Shown piece after piece: positions 42,276 through 53,544 of a DNA stretch of 64,000 nucleotides (positions are counted from its first letter, which is position 1; each line of letters begins with the position of its first letter). This stretch comes from Adiantum capillus-veneris. Lineage: Eukaryota > Streptophyta > Polypodiopsida > Polypodiales > Pteridaceae. The translations under genes were made by a program, and so were the position numbers. Where the stretch lies: NCBI GenBank assembly GCA_014529385.2, contig CM043949.1:148905850-148969849 (forward strand), read 5' to 3'. The notes below the pieces were generated by a model. It was not told the DNA's origin. It saw only the letters and a list, made by a program, of their open reading frames with translations, and did no database searches.

Positions 42276-45200
42276 TCAAGGGGTCAAGGTAGGTTGCAAA
42301 TCGAAGGCTTCCAGGTAAAGTGATAACACAGTTGGTGACTCTGCAAGTTCACCTTCTTCCATCCACTTAGCATCCATTGGTGGATAGTTTCTGAACTTTA
42401 CCAAGTAACGCCTAGTAACCTTGCCTTTCACTTTCCTTTCTTTGTGTGCCAAAATCTGTTCAGGGACCAAGATCTCGTCAAGTTCCTCGACTTCCGGCTG
42501 ATCTTCAGCTGGCATATCTTCTGGCACATCACCCACATAGGGTCTGAGAAGACTCACATGAAACGCATTGTGAATCTCCCATGGTTTATCTGGAATAGGT
42601 AGTGGTTGCAATAACCCTGGTGCCTTTTGCCTGTCAAACTTGACCTTTTGGCATATTAGGCATTCTCGCACAAAGGCATCCACATCTCTTCTCAATGTAG
42701 GCCAATAGAAGAATGTCTCTACCGCTTTAACTGTAGCATCGATACCACGATGCCCTGCATACGGTGGGACATGACTCTCTTCCATAACTTTGCGTCGCAA
42801 TGGCTTTGTGACACACAATCTGCCATGCATCATCATGAACCCGTCTTTGAGAAGATAGTGTTCATGACGTTGTCCATCCATTAGCTGCTCGAAGACCCTT
42901 GCAAAATCTTCATCATTTGCATACTGTTCTCTCATATCATCAAGTTCATGATGATAAGGAATCGACACAGCTGAAATTTGTGGCTTCCTTGACAAGGCAT
43001 CAGCCACAACGTTCTTCTTGCCTTCCACATGCACAATCTGAAAATGGAACATGGACAAGATATTTGCCCATCGCATATGCTTCTCAGATAACTTTGTCTG
43101 TGTCAAGAAGTATCGCAAGGTCTGATGGTCCGTTTGGACAACAAAGTCTGCACCTAGCAGGTAGTGTTTCCAACTTAAGAGCGCATGAATCACAGCCAGT
43201 AATTCTTTCTCATAGACCTGCATGGTCATCTCTGGCCCTTGCAAAATTCTGCTCTCATAGGCTACTACCCTGCCATCTTGCATTAGCACAGCACCAATGC
43301 TACTACCGCAGGCATCACACTGGACCACAAATGACTTCCTAAGATCTGGCAACACAATGACTGGATCTGAAGTCATCTTTTCCTTTAAGAGATTAAAAGC
43401 TGAAATCTCTTTTTGTGTCCATCTAAAGGTGACTGCCTTCTTTTGAAGAGCATGTAAAGGTGAAGCAATCTCAGCGAAATTTCGGATAAACCTTCTGTAA
43501 TAGGAGCATAGTCCCAAAAAGCTTCGGACATCATGCACCGTCTTCAAATTTGGCCATGACTTGATCGCTTCGACTTTTGCATGATCCATTCTGACACCAT
43601 CCTTTGAGACAATGTGTCCCAGAAAGTGAATCTCTTCCAGAAAAAACTCACTTTTCTTTGCATTGATGAGCAACCTATGACTGCGTAGCTCTTTGAACAC
43701 AATGGCCAAGTGATGCCTATGCTCCTCTTCATTCTTTGAGTAGACTATCATGTCATCAAAGAATGTACCAACAAACTGCTGGTGTGGACGGAAAATTCTG
43801 TCCATCATCCTATTAAACGTAGCAGGAGCATTTGTGAGACCAAAGGGCATCACTAAAAATTCGTAAAGGCCAAACGTCGTTCTAAAAGCAGTCTTGTGCA
43901 CATCCTCTGATCTAATGCGGATCTGATGATACCCACTCTTTAGATCTATCCTGCTAAACATAGCTGCTCCTTCTAATTTGTCCATAATATCATCAATTCT
44001 AGGTATAGGGAACCTATTCTTGATGGTATTCTTGTTCAGTGCACGGTAGTCGATGCACATACGCCATGAGCCATCCTTTTTCTGCACCAACAACACTGGA
44101 GAACAGAATGGAGATGAACTGGGCTGAATCAGCCCCTTTTCTAACAACTCCTGTACTTGGCCCATTATCTCTTTCTGCTGAGCCGCACTAACCCTGTACG
44201 GAGGCTTATTTGGTGGGCTACAGCCTGGCACCAAATCTATCGCATGGTCCTCGGGTCTCTCTGGCGGTAATTGAGACGGTAATGAATCGGAAAAACAGTC
44301 ACTATACTGTTGTAAAAACATTGACCTTTCTTTATCTAGCACAGATAAATTTGATTCATCACAATCTGACACTTCACGTGCAAAAACCAAGTACGCAGAA
44401 AGATGCTTTTTCATTACAGAAGTAATAGCAGAAGCTGATACAGTAGGAATAGACTCCCCTTTAAGCTTTACATCCAGAATGTGAGTCTTTCCCTTGCTCT
44501 GTACAGTGATCTTTTTGTTGTAGGCATCCATGATTCCCTGTACACGAAACAACCAAGGAATACCTAACAACACATCACATCCGTCCAGTGGCATGATGTA
44601 AAATTCTTCAGCATCTACATAGGACTGGATATGTAGACGCAACTTTCCAATGATGGGTGTCACAGCCTCTGTATGGCCAGGACATGCCAAACCTGCCTCT
44701 GCTGTATACCCCATCTCTTCAGGTCTGATTCCCAACTTTGAAGCCAATTCTGGGGAAATGAAGTTGGCTTTGGCACCTGGATCAAAGAAGATAAGCACTG
44801 TTTGATCCCTAACCTTTCCCCATGCTCTGCAAAGCTCACTTGCATCTGAATTTGGCTTGTCGCCCACCATATCTGGCACTAGACCAGCCATGGGCTTCTT
44901 TCCTTTCTTGTCTTCAGAATCAGCTGGCCTTTTCTTTGTAGGACAGTTGTAAGCAATGTGGCCAGGCTGCTCACATATAAAGCATTTGTTCTCTGTCCTC
45001 AGAACCTTCTTTTGCTCTTCTGACTTGCGAGGAAAACGTCTTTTCCATTTCTTTGCTGGTCCTTTTTCTGATTCAGCCGTAGCTTTGTCTTTCCCTGTGT
45101 TGGCCGACTCCTGAGTCCCTTTAGGAGCCTCATTGGGAACGTGCTTCTTGGCTGAATTTTTCTTGCCTGATCCTGCCTTGACGCCAGTGTTAAATTCACA

Positions 45201-46541
45201 ATCTTCTCCCTTGAGCAAACCATTGCCAGTGTTTGCTACCTCGATGAGCTGCGTCAAAGTAGTGACTTTGGTCTTTGTGCAGTATTTTCTCAATCCTTTG
45301 GGTAGGCCACAACAGTATTTTTCAATCTGTTCTGTCAATGGCACAAACCTATAGGAAGTTACTGGAAGTAGAGCTTTCCAAAACTTCCGATTGTAATCAT
45401 CCAGATTTCTGCAAGTGGCAGCATTTAGCTGGTGCCATTCTGTCATGACATCTGCTTCAAAGTCATCAGATAACCATGCTGCTGCAAAAATCTGCTTGAA
45501 GTAAATCCATGTGGACGGAGCTTGCCCTTGAAGCAATAAAGTTGTCCACCATTGTCCCGCATTCCCTGTCAAGAAAGTGGCTGCCTTGCGGACCTTTGAA
45601 GCCTCTGTAAAGTTTCCCCCTGCATAGGCCTTGTCAAACTGCTGGAGGAATGAAAGAGCCTTCTTCCTGTCATCAAACCCTGTAAAGGTCGTGAATGACA
45701 CACCTTTGCCACCTTCTTTGTACGGAGTTGGCCTCTCCAGCGGCGTTAAATTGTCATATGGAAGTGACTGAAACATGGGAACACTATTAGGGTTCATCTG
45801 TGTTCCTTGGCCGCTATTAACTTGACTTGGAAACGCCATATTTGGCTGCTGATTTGTAATTCCAGCCATACCAAAATTTGCTTGTGGCATCCCAAATTGT
45901 CCCTGAGTGCTTTGAAACCCTGGTTGCATACCCATGACACTGTACATGGGGTTAGGCATCATCGTTTGAGCACCCGCAAACACTGTTCCTGGCGTATAAA
46001 ACTGATTTCCAGGTGCATGACCAGCCATGCTTTGGAATACGGATCCACCTCCAAAATAGCCAGGGTGTACTGAAGGTGGTGGGAAGACCTGTTGCATAGC
46101 CTGTAGGTTGCTTCCCTGCCCATTAGAACCAGTTATAGGCTGCTGAAAGGTGGCGGGCTGAATTGGTACAGCTTGAAAAACTGGCATCTCAGCCACCTGT
46201 TCTTGCACCTTAGGCATACGTTGTGGAGACTGCATGTTCTCCGTCAAGTGTACAGGTGTTTCCATTGACTGTGCGGTATGAATCACCTGTGTTCAAGCCT
46301 TAACAGGCTTTTGAATATGATCCAGTGACCCAACTTGCTGAGACGGAACCGGAGGTTGCAGAAAGGCTAAAAACCTCGGATTCTGCATTACTTGTGTAAA
46401 CATAGCCACAGCAGTAGCCAACTGGGTCCTGAATATATCATCATCAGTCTGTGGTGGTCTTGAGGACTCACCCACTTCATGTGTCTGTTGACCCTGTGAA
46501 GAGGAAACCTCTTCAGTCACATCATCTGGTCTGTCAGCCAT
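42276..46541 (-). CDS. D gag-pol polyprotein lacking the integrase catalytic core; one TGA in gag
   Basis: From ATG 46541 (MADRPDDVTEEV) the frame has one TGA at 46293-46295 and is then open for 1336 codons. Counting from 46286: Gln/Met/Pro-rich N-terminus, gag core (KKALSFLQQFDKAYAGGNF, from about 207), knuckle CFICEQPGHIAYNC (about 433), protease FFDPGAKANFIS (about 500), reverse transcriptase with MCIDYRALNK, FSRIDLKSGYHQIRI and FFDDMIVYS (about 735-850), RNase H (CDACGSSIG, YEKELLAVIHAL, TDHQTLRYF, ADALSR; about 985-1110), integrase zinc domain (H-x-H and CLICQKVK; about 1170-1215). Then PDKPWE runs straight into IHNAFHVSLLRPYVG: the roughly 250-residue DDE core is deleted in frame. A chromodomain closes it. 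All visible catalytic residues outside integrase are intact. Confidence 0.9.
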
Positions 46542-46630
46542 AATTGCAATTCCCTGTGTCTGGTCTATGATCCCCTGTGTCTTCAAGCCCAAAACTGACC
46601 AAGGCTCACTTCTATGGGAAAAAGTGATTT
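46542..46630 (-). other. short leader of D
   Basis: Between the primer-binding site and the gag start. The frame is open a little upstream of ATG 46541 with another ATG at 46592; the inner one is preferred because it begins an acidic gag-like N-terminus. Confidence 0.5.
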
Positions 46631-46649
46631 AATCCCGTCGATGGAACCA
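46631..46649 (-). promoter_or_regulatory. primer-binding site of D, not initiator Met
   Basis: The minus strand reads TGGTTCCATCGACGGGATT directly after the LTR end. Its complement ends in CCA and fits a tRNA acceptor and T-stem pattern; the tRNA identity is not assigned. Confidence 0.65.
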
Positions 46650-48127
46650 TGAAACCGGCCTGTTCAATCCAAAAAGGGCGGTAGACTTTACTTTAAACCT
46701 TGATTTAGCTTTCACCCATTATTAGTCGTCTATTTTACCTGTACTTTCAAGACACAACAAAGGGGAGAGGGATACAGGCTGCTAGATTGCACCTGTATGA
46801 GTAGACAGACACCAGATTGGCCCCTAACTTAGGCGCCCCTTTCGGTATTTCTTTATTGTTCAAAAGAGGGAATAAACGCTGTGGTTCCTACAAGCTGCCC
46901 CGCACAAACTCGGCTGAATTTCCACTGTTCCAGCCCGATTTCGGCAGCATAACTGTACTAGAACCCTTCACGGTCAGTATTCCCACGCATTGATTGACTT
47001 TCCCGACGCATACGGGCACTTTGCAAAACCTGGCGAGAATCTGCAGCACGCTGAATTCTCTGTTTTCAGCCCTGAAAAATGCGCCAGATCACCTGTACAG
47101 CGGTCCCCTTGCGTCCCCTAACCTCCTGGGGGTATTAGGGTCCGTTTAGGGCCAAAACCCTAAACCTGCAAAAATACACAGCAGGCTGTAATTCACTGTT
47201 TCGGGCTCCGTTCCGCGTGCCGGTCGCATCCCTAGCAAGTCCTCGAGCTCCCGCACCTGTAGGGCTACTTGCCCTTTGAATCGGACGAGATTTCTGGCGT
47301 GAAACCTCTCCGAATTCACCTGTACCTGCGGGGGGATTAGCCGCTAGCTAATCCAGTACCTGTGCAAGAGGCTCTTGCCTCGGCAATCGCGCATGAACCC
47401 ACACAACTGTACATTGGTCAAATGAAGAGCCCACTAGAGGGGCATAACATACTGCCAAAGGGGAGAGAGAGGGCAGTGCGTAGCGTGCAGGGCATCACTC
47501 CTGGCACCGCACTGTGCATAAGAGGGAAAGCAAGCACTCCATAGCTCTTAACCTGTGACAGAGAGTTGCAAAATGAGCCTCCCAACTATAAATCACGTTT
47601 TTGCCTTCTCTATAAGTAGTAAACTGGCCTCAAAGTGCCAAGTGTCACTCATTTGTGCATTTTCCCGCTTTAGACCCTCGGGTCTAAAAATATCTCACCT
47701 GCAGCCTCTGTTGACTTGGCCACAGAGTAACAAAATGATCCCCATGTCAAACTGCACGTAATGACGCGAAGACATTTTCAGGTCCCAAAATAGCAGTTCC
47801 CTAAATTTTAGGAGATGCTGCCATTGTATCTTTCTAGGTCATCCGACCCTCTTTGTACACTGCGGCCACATCCAGAACTGAAATGTAGCCTCTGTAGCAA
47901 AGGATTCCACTTTGGCTAGTCAATGACCCCACTTGGCTAACCATAGTCCTTGTCCAACCTTAGTGCTCTCTTGCCCTCAGGCCTGGACTCCCTCTGGACA
48001 GTTCCACACTAGCTATGCAATGCAGGGCAGTTAGATTTCCCGAGGGGTGTTTCCAAAAAGTGAAAGTAAATAGATAATAAGAAAGAAATCAACAAAAAGG
48101 ATAGATAGTAGTCACACGCTGGTGACA
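46650..48127 (-). repeat. 5' LTR of D
   Basis: 1478 bases, same length as 40225-41702 and no difference noticed. Followed by the duplication CTATC at 48128-48132. Confidence 0.95.
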
Positions 48128-48132
48128 CTATC

Positions 48133-49829
48133 TATTAGAAGCTGATTTTATTATCAAGACAGATCATCAAAGTCTTGGCTACTTTCTCACACAGAGAAAG
48201 TTATCAGAAAAGAAGATGAGATGGGCCAACTTTCTTTCAATGTTTCATTTTCAGATTTTACACACTTTTGGAACAAAGAATGCAGTTGCAGATGCTCTCT
48301 CCAGGCGTCCAAAGATCAATGCACTAACAACAATTTATCATGAGGAACTAGAATCTCTCAGCGAGATGTATCCTCAAGATCCAGACTTCGCCACAATTTG
48401 GGCAGATCTTCAAGCTGGTCACTCAAAGCCACCTTATTCTATCAGGGATAATACACTCTATCGTCAACAAGCAATATGCATAGCTCAGCCCTTACGACAA
48501 AAGGTGATGGATGAAGCACATAATTCTCCTTATGCCGGGCATCAGGGAATTGCTTCCACCACTAGTGCCCTCGAAAGGTATTTCTTTTGGCCAACACTCC
48601 GTGCGGATATTGAAAAACATGTACGTGAGTGTTTAGTCTGCCAAAAGGTAAAATATGACAGACATAAAGTTTATGGCAAGCTTCAGTCGCTCCCTGTGCC
48701 TAACACGCCATGGGAAAGTATTGCCATGGATTTTATTACGGATCTTCCTCGATCCAAGAATGGAAATGATGCAATCTGGACTATAGTAGACAGATTCAGT
48801 AAGCAAGCCCATTTTCTTCCAGTAAAGAAGACGATCAAAGCTGATCACATGGCTAGAATATTTCTAGCTCAGATTTTTAAACACCATGGATTGCCAAAGA
48901 CTATTGTGAGCGACAGAGATCCCCGCATGACTAGTCTATTTTGGCAAGCATTGTTCGAAAACTTGGGAACTAAGCTTGATTTTTCATCAGCTTATCATTC
49001 TCAAACAGATGGTCAAAGCGAAATCGCTAATGCCACTGTTTTAGATCTCCTCAAGTGCTATGTTTCAGAACGACAATCTGAATGGGAACAGTACTTACCA
49101 ATAGTTGAGTTTGCGTATAATAATACCATACATTCCTCAACTGGTAAAGCCCCTTTCGAAATTATTTATGGGAAGCCACTCTTACTTCCTATTATGGTGA
49201 CCAAAGAAAACATCTTCGCCGCAGATGAATTTGTGCGCAATATTGATATTGCCCATCAACAAGTAAAGCAAGCGATTCTTCGTACTCAAGAGCAACAGAA
49301 GAGAAAAGCAGACAAGCACAGAAGGAATCTCAATCTTGAAAAAGGACAATATGTCCTGCTTCGGTTTGAGAAAGCTAGATTGAAAAAGCGAGTCGGCAGA
49401 GGGAAAGTTGTCAAACTTTCCCATAGATTTTACGGCCCTTTCAAAATTACAGATAAAGTCAATGATGTGACTTTCAAATTGGATTTGTCTTCTAACTGGC
49501 GCATCCACAATGCTTTTCATGTCAGTCTCCTCCGACCATATGTTGGACCTCCTCCAGTGGCGCCCGTACAAGAAGATACTCCAGAAGTCGAAGAGACTGA
49601 GGAAATCCTTCAACTTGAACACATAATACACCACTCGGAGAGACAACTCAAGTCGGGGAGTCTACATCGAAAGTATTTAGTCAAGTTCAAGAATTACACT
49701 CCTTTAGATGCAAAGTGGATGACTGAGTCCGATCTTAAGGACTACCCTGACATCTTGCACAGTTATGTTGACGCTCTACAGTTGAGGTCAACTGTTTACC
49801 TCAACTGTTTAGAACCAAGAGGGATGTAA
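48133..49829 (+). pseudogene. C gag-pol, second part (RNase H end, integrase, chromodomain)
   Basis: Resumes the C frame exactly after D's duplication (LLEADFIIKTDHQSLGYFL). It contains ADALSRRP (RNase H end), the integrase zinc domain (HNSPYAGHQG...CLVCQKVK), the catalytic core with MDFITDLP, VSDRDPRM and QSE supplying the D, D and E residues, IHNAFHVSLLRPYVG and a chromodomain-like end (EILQLEHIIHHS, VKFKNYTPLDAKWM). The stop TAA (49827-49829) is formed by the first bases of the 3' LTR. This part is uninterrupted; only D and the residue changes in the first part disable C. Confidence 0.9.
49812..49824 (+). promoter_or_regulatory. polypurine tract of C
   Basis: GAACCAAGAGGGA directly before TGTAACTAAG; it also codes for the last residues of pol. 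Confidence 0.75.
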
Positions 49830-51338
49830 CTAAGTCAGACTTTGTAAATAATTAATTTATTTACGAGAACAGAATCATCTAATTAGTTGTGTGTACACCA
49901 GAATAGACCTAGCAGTTCTAAGGCCTCAGGTGAGCCTAAATGCGGGCCACAACACCTCAGAGAGACCTTAGCAGAAATTACCCTGAAGCCCTAGTGATTG
50001 GGACATCGGGTCTTCAGAAAGGGGTAAGCAGTAGCCTCATATTTTAGGCTAAGGAAAAATACGCGCGTCAGTACAAGCACATGAATGAGATGGGGTCCTT
50101 AGAACAGTGACCCTAAGGCTAATAAAGCTAATAAAGCCTTAGGATAAGTTTCGTTAAATTAAATTTAACGGTCCGTGCCCGGGCAGGCGGCCGGACAAGT
50201 GTGAACAGGTAAAGGCGGTGCAGTGCCAGTGCGGCATTGCGCCGACGGACCTTTGGTGTTCTCATAAAAGAATCATTGGTAGCATTTGTTAGTTAGTTGC
50301 ACATTTTTAATTAATGAGCTAGAATTTTTTAAAGTCAAAAGTTGAATGGTTTTTAAGTTTTTAAAGTAAGTGTGCCAAGTGGCACACTTACCAATGCAAA
50401 CTAACTCTCTTTCACTCTCACTCTCACCCTCTCTCTCTTCCTAGCGCCCCTCCTCCCTGATGGCTATTTAGGAGCCCCCCCTCCCCCCTTTTCAGGCTGG
50501 CAGTGCACCTACCCCCCCAAATGTGAGCGTGCTCTACGCGGTGGAGCCCTCTATTGAAGCTTGAGAGCAGCCCCTTGCGACATATGTGGTAGCCTTATGC
50601 TCCCATTGTCAAGACCAAGGGATCTCACAGTCATAGACACCTTCTGGTGAAGTTTCATCGCGAGAAGCTGCCGTAGACGCTCTCTTAGCAGAGTGCGGCT
50701 GCTATAACTCTCTGTTTTCAACCCCTAATCACCTCGATTAGGGCTGTTTTCAGCAGATCAGCCATAGAAATTCTCTTCTCTCTCCTTATCCTAAGTCTAC
50801 ATCAAGTTTGGCGCGATTCCATCGCGAAGAAGACCTCTGTTTCGGCGTAGGGGTGTGCACAGGTAAGAATTTCAGGTTATGTGCAGAAAATTACAGCAAG
50901 CATGTGCGTGTGTATTTTGCTTGTTTCTCTTTTGTGTTCGATGCATGAATGAATGAGCATGAAGGCAACACATAACGGAAGATGGACTCTCCTCTGTGAG
51001 AGCTTCCGATGAGCTGTTTTGGAAGATAGACTCTCTTTTCGAGAGCTTCCAACCAGTCTCGAAGAAGAGGGGAAATCCCCTAAGCAGAAAGAAAGTGGTA
51101 AAACTTTCTGAGTCAATAGTCAAAACAGAACAGAAGAAAGAATAGAGGACGGGCGTATGCCCCGTTCCTGTGCTTGTAAAGATTCTCCCTTAGTAATAAA
51201 GATATTCTCTTTATGGGGGGGGGACCAGCCCATCTTCTGGTCCCCAATGGAGTGTTAAGTTTTCTCTCTCCCTCTAATTCTCTTGAGTATTTGAAGTGCA
51301 ATTAAACGTCAGTTTACGCTTCCGTATTTTTTGTGACA
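49825..51338 (+). repeat. 3' LTR of C
   Basis: 1514 bases matching 35690-37196 with scattered differences; ends TTTTTTGTGACA and is followed by TCTGG (51339-51343). Confidence 0.95.
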
Positions 51339-51343
51339 TCTGG

Positions 51344-51520
51344 TGTCGTATCTCTCAGTCCCATACACTTGCACGCACAGTGTCCATTCACTTTGTTTGT
51401 GATCATAGCATTCTCTCATTAAGAACGGAAGGCTCTACCTTCCATAAGAACGGAACCTTGAGCACAGTTCGGAGCACTCATCTTGAGCAAAGCGTAAACA
51501 ATCATTCCCTGCACCTAACA
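51344..51520 (+). repeat. 3' end of the A2 5' LTR
   Basis: Continues family A from TGTCGTATCTCTC to GCACCTAACA. Everything upstream of the shared GTCTCTGG block belongs to family B. Confidence 0.8.
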
Positions 51521-51521
51521 T

Positions 51522-51533
51522 TGGTATCAGAGC
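51522..51533 (+). promoter_or_regulatory. primer-binding site of A2
   Basis: TGGTATCAGAGC, unmutated. Confidence 0.85.
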
Positions 51534-51984
51534 TTTGGCAGTGTTCTATATCACTAAAGGAAAGAACCACAAGAATCAAAAAAAAAAAAATCTTGTTAAG
51601 GCGAACCCAAGTTCGCTTGGGTGTGTCGATTCCTAATCGTGTTTTTGAAGAGTGACAGGAATCCCAAGAAAGTAGGGCTTGTCCAACCTCCCTTTGTGTT
51701 TCTTTTCACTCATTGAGAGCGGACCGTGCACTTAGCGGCCGGCCAATTGACGTGAGGTGGGAAAAAGCAACCTTGGTGTGAGCGCAAGGCTGCCAAGGGG
51801 TGCGCCCGTAGAAAGGAGTAGAACTCGGGTGAAGAGAAGAGCAAGCGAAAGAAAACCTCAAGACCCACGACCCCCAAGAACCCAAGAACCCAAGTTCCTC
51901 GTGGACTTCAGAACCAAGACCCCCAAGAACCCAAGTTCCTCGTGGACTTAAGAACCCAAGACCACAAGAACCAACGACTTCAGG

Positions 51985-53301
51985 ATGGTCATCACTCGAA
52001 GCGGAATGGATACTTCACTTGGAAGTGATGAGCATGAGAGAGGTGAAGAAGAATTTTCCCAACCAGGAGGTTTTTCCGACCCTCCCCCTTTCCCATCTAC
52101 GTCAAGGATTACGCTAACTCCTATGGAGGAGTTGGAGCTGATGTTTATGGAAAGGAGCTTAGAACACGAAGCAAGAAATGCAGAAAGAATAGCAGAAAAG
52201 AATCGCAGATACGCAAAAATAAAGGCAAAAATGGATCGCAAGCACGCAGAAGACAAAGCAGAAAGAAAGGCAAGACAAAAACAACGCGAGCAACACAATC
52301 AAGAGTTCTTGCGACTCTTTTCTCAAGTGCCCGCTCAGATGCAAGAGATTCAGGAGACGGAGACTCTCTCAGTCTCTTCTTCTCCAAAGCAAGATACAAA
52401 GGATTTGCATGATTGTGTGAAGCATGATGATGATTTGATTGACAATGATTTGCATGATAATTTGAATAACAATGATAAGCATGATGATTTGGATGCCAAT
52501 GATTTGCATGATGACTTGGATGACAATGACAAGCATGATGATTTGCATGATCAAGATGTGATTTGTCACAAGCATGATGAGTTGCATGAAGATGATGTGA
52601 TTGTTCACAAGGATAATGTATTAGTGGATGCTTTTTCTAGCGAAGTTAACCTCGTTGTAGATTCGATCAATCACGAAGAACCGATCTTGGCTTTCGATCC
52701 AAGGTCCAAAGAACCCCCACAGGACGATTCGATCATTCAAGAAGAAGTGATCTTGACTCTCGAGCCTAGGTCCAAAGAAACCTCAAAGGAAGTATTATGT
52801 GTTCGCATGATTGATACGCACGCATTGTTCGAGTGTTTCATTTGTGATCGTTTCCTGTATTTTAGTCAGCGTCTTTATGTGATCCCTTTTACTAGGCATG
52901 ACATATTGTACGTTGAGCACGTTTCACTCATGAATGAGCACGAATGTGCGCAGATTGTTCATGAAAAGCTGAAAAGTATGCATTGAAGAAAGTCACGTTC
53001 CCTGTCTCTTCCTTGGCACGACATAGTCGTATTACGAGCACATGAAAGTATGAGCACCAAGCATGGGCATTTCCAGTGTGAATTGCCACAGTTGATTGCT
53101 CTAGATCCTAAGAGAAAGATTCGATCTCATTGTTTGCGTGTGTGTGGCGAACAGTTTGGCACTCTGTCTATTTGTTCATCTACATTGCATGCACAGTCTT
53201 TTAGGACGACAAGATTTTTTCCATTCACTTTACATGGAATAGGTATGTTCATGGTTTTGTGTTGGAAATGGTTTCAGGAATTTTCAGCCATAGATTCTTG
53301 A
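51985..53301 (+). CDS. A2 fusion: gag N-terminus plus His/Asp-rich repeat protein
   Basis: The ATG at 51985 opens MVITRSGMDTS as in A1. About 330 codons are open to a TGA at 52984-52986; the same frame continues to 53301 and stays similar to A1, so one stop separates the parts. Residues 1-45 match the A1 gag start, 46-115 form a charged Glu/Arg/Lys-rich helix (likely coiled coil), and at about residue 120 the frame passes into the His/Asp repeats (KHDDDLIDNDLHD and similar, about nine HD-type units against about five in A1), then the acidic repeats and the Cys/His/Phe-rich domain (DTHALFECF, RHDILYVEHVSL). Gag core, knuckle and protease are absent. Function unknown. Confidence 0.65.
52400..52620 (+). 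repeat. degenerate coding tandem repeat (HD-rich)
   Basis: Units of roughly 24-30 bases built on GATTTGCATGATGA / AATGATAAGCATGATGA. The A1 counterpart is 15775-15905 and has fewer units. Confidence 0.75.
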
Positions 53302-53530
53302 AGAAGAAAGAAGCATGACTCTCGACGAAGTCGAAGCATTGAAGGAGCCACAGAAGACTTTGTGTCGCTTTCGGCGCGGCCCAAAGAAGCAAGCGCTACA
53401 GACCTTTATGAAGTTCAAGTACCGCACGACCCACGCATCAGAGTGGGCCGGCGAAGAGTCCCTTCCAAGATTTCGGATGCTATTGGCGATCTCCCTCGAC
53501 GCCATACAGTTCGGTACGAGTACCTCACTT

Positions 53531-53544
53531 TGAAAAGGATGGGA
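53531..53544 (+). promoter_or_regulatory. polypurine tract of A2
   Basis: GAAAAGGATGGGA directly before the 3' LTR. Confidence 0.75.

Larger units (their letters stand above)
40225..48127 (-). mobile_element. Ty3/gypsy chromodomain element D, integrase core deleted, young
   Basis: A 7.9-kb minus-strand element with two 1478-bp LTRs (40225-41702 and 46650-48127) between which I saw no difference by eye, and a perfect 5-bp duplication CTATC. It has a polypurine tract and a primer site of a different tRNA type from its neighbours. Its long gag-pol frame lacks the integrase catalytic core. The alike LTRs imply very recent insertion, so its integrase must have come from another element (inference). 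Confidence 0.95.
35690..51338 (+). mobile_element. Ty3/gypsy chromodomain element C, complete, split by D
   Basis: LTRs at 35690-37196 and 49825-51338, duplication TCTGG, initiator Met primer-binding site at 37198, polypurine tract before 49825 and one long gag-pol frame. Element D sits in the RNase H coding region. Without D it is about 7.75 kb. The LTRs differ by several substitutions and small indels (for example CCAGAATAGA is present only in the right LTR near 49899), so C is older than D. Confidence 0.95.
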
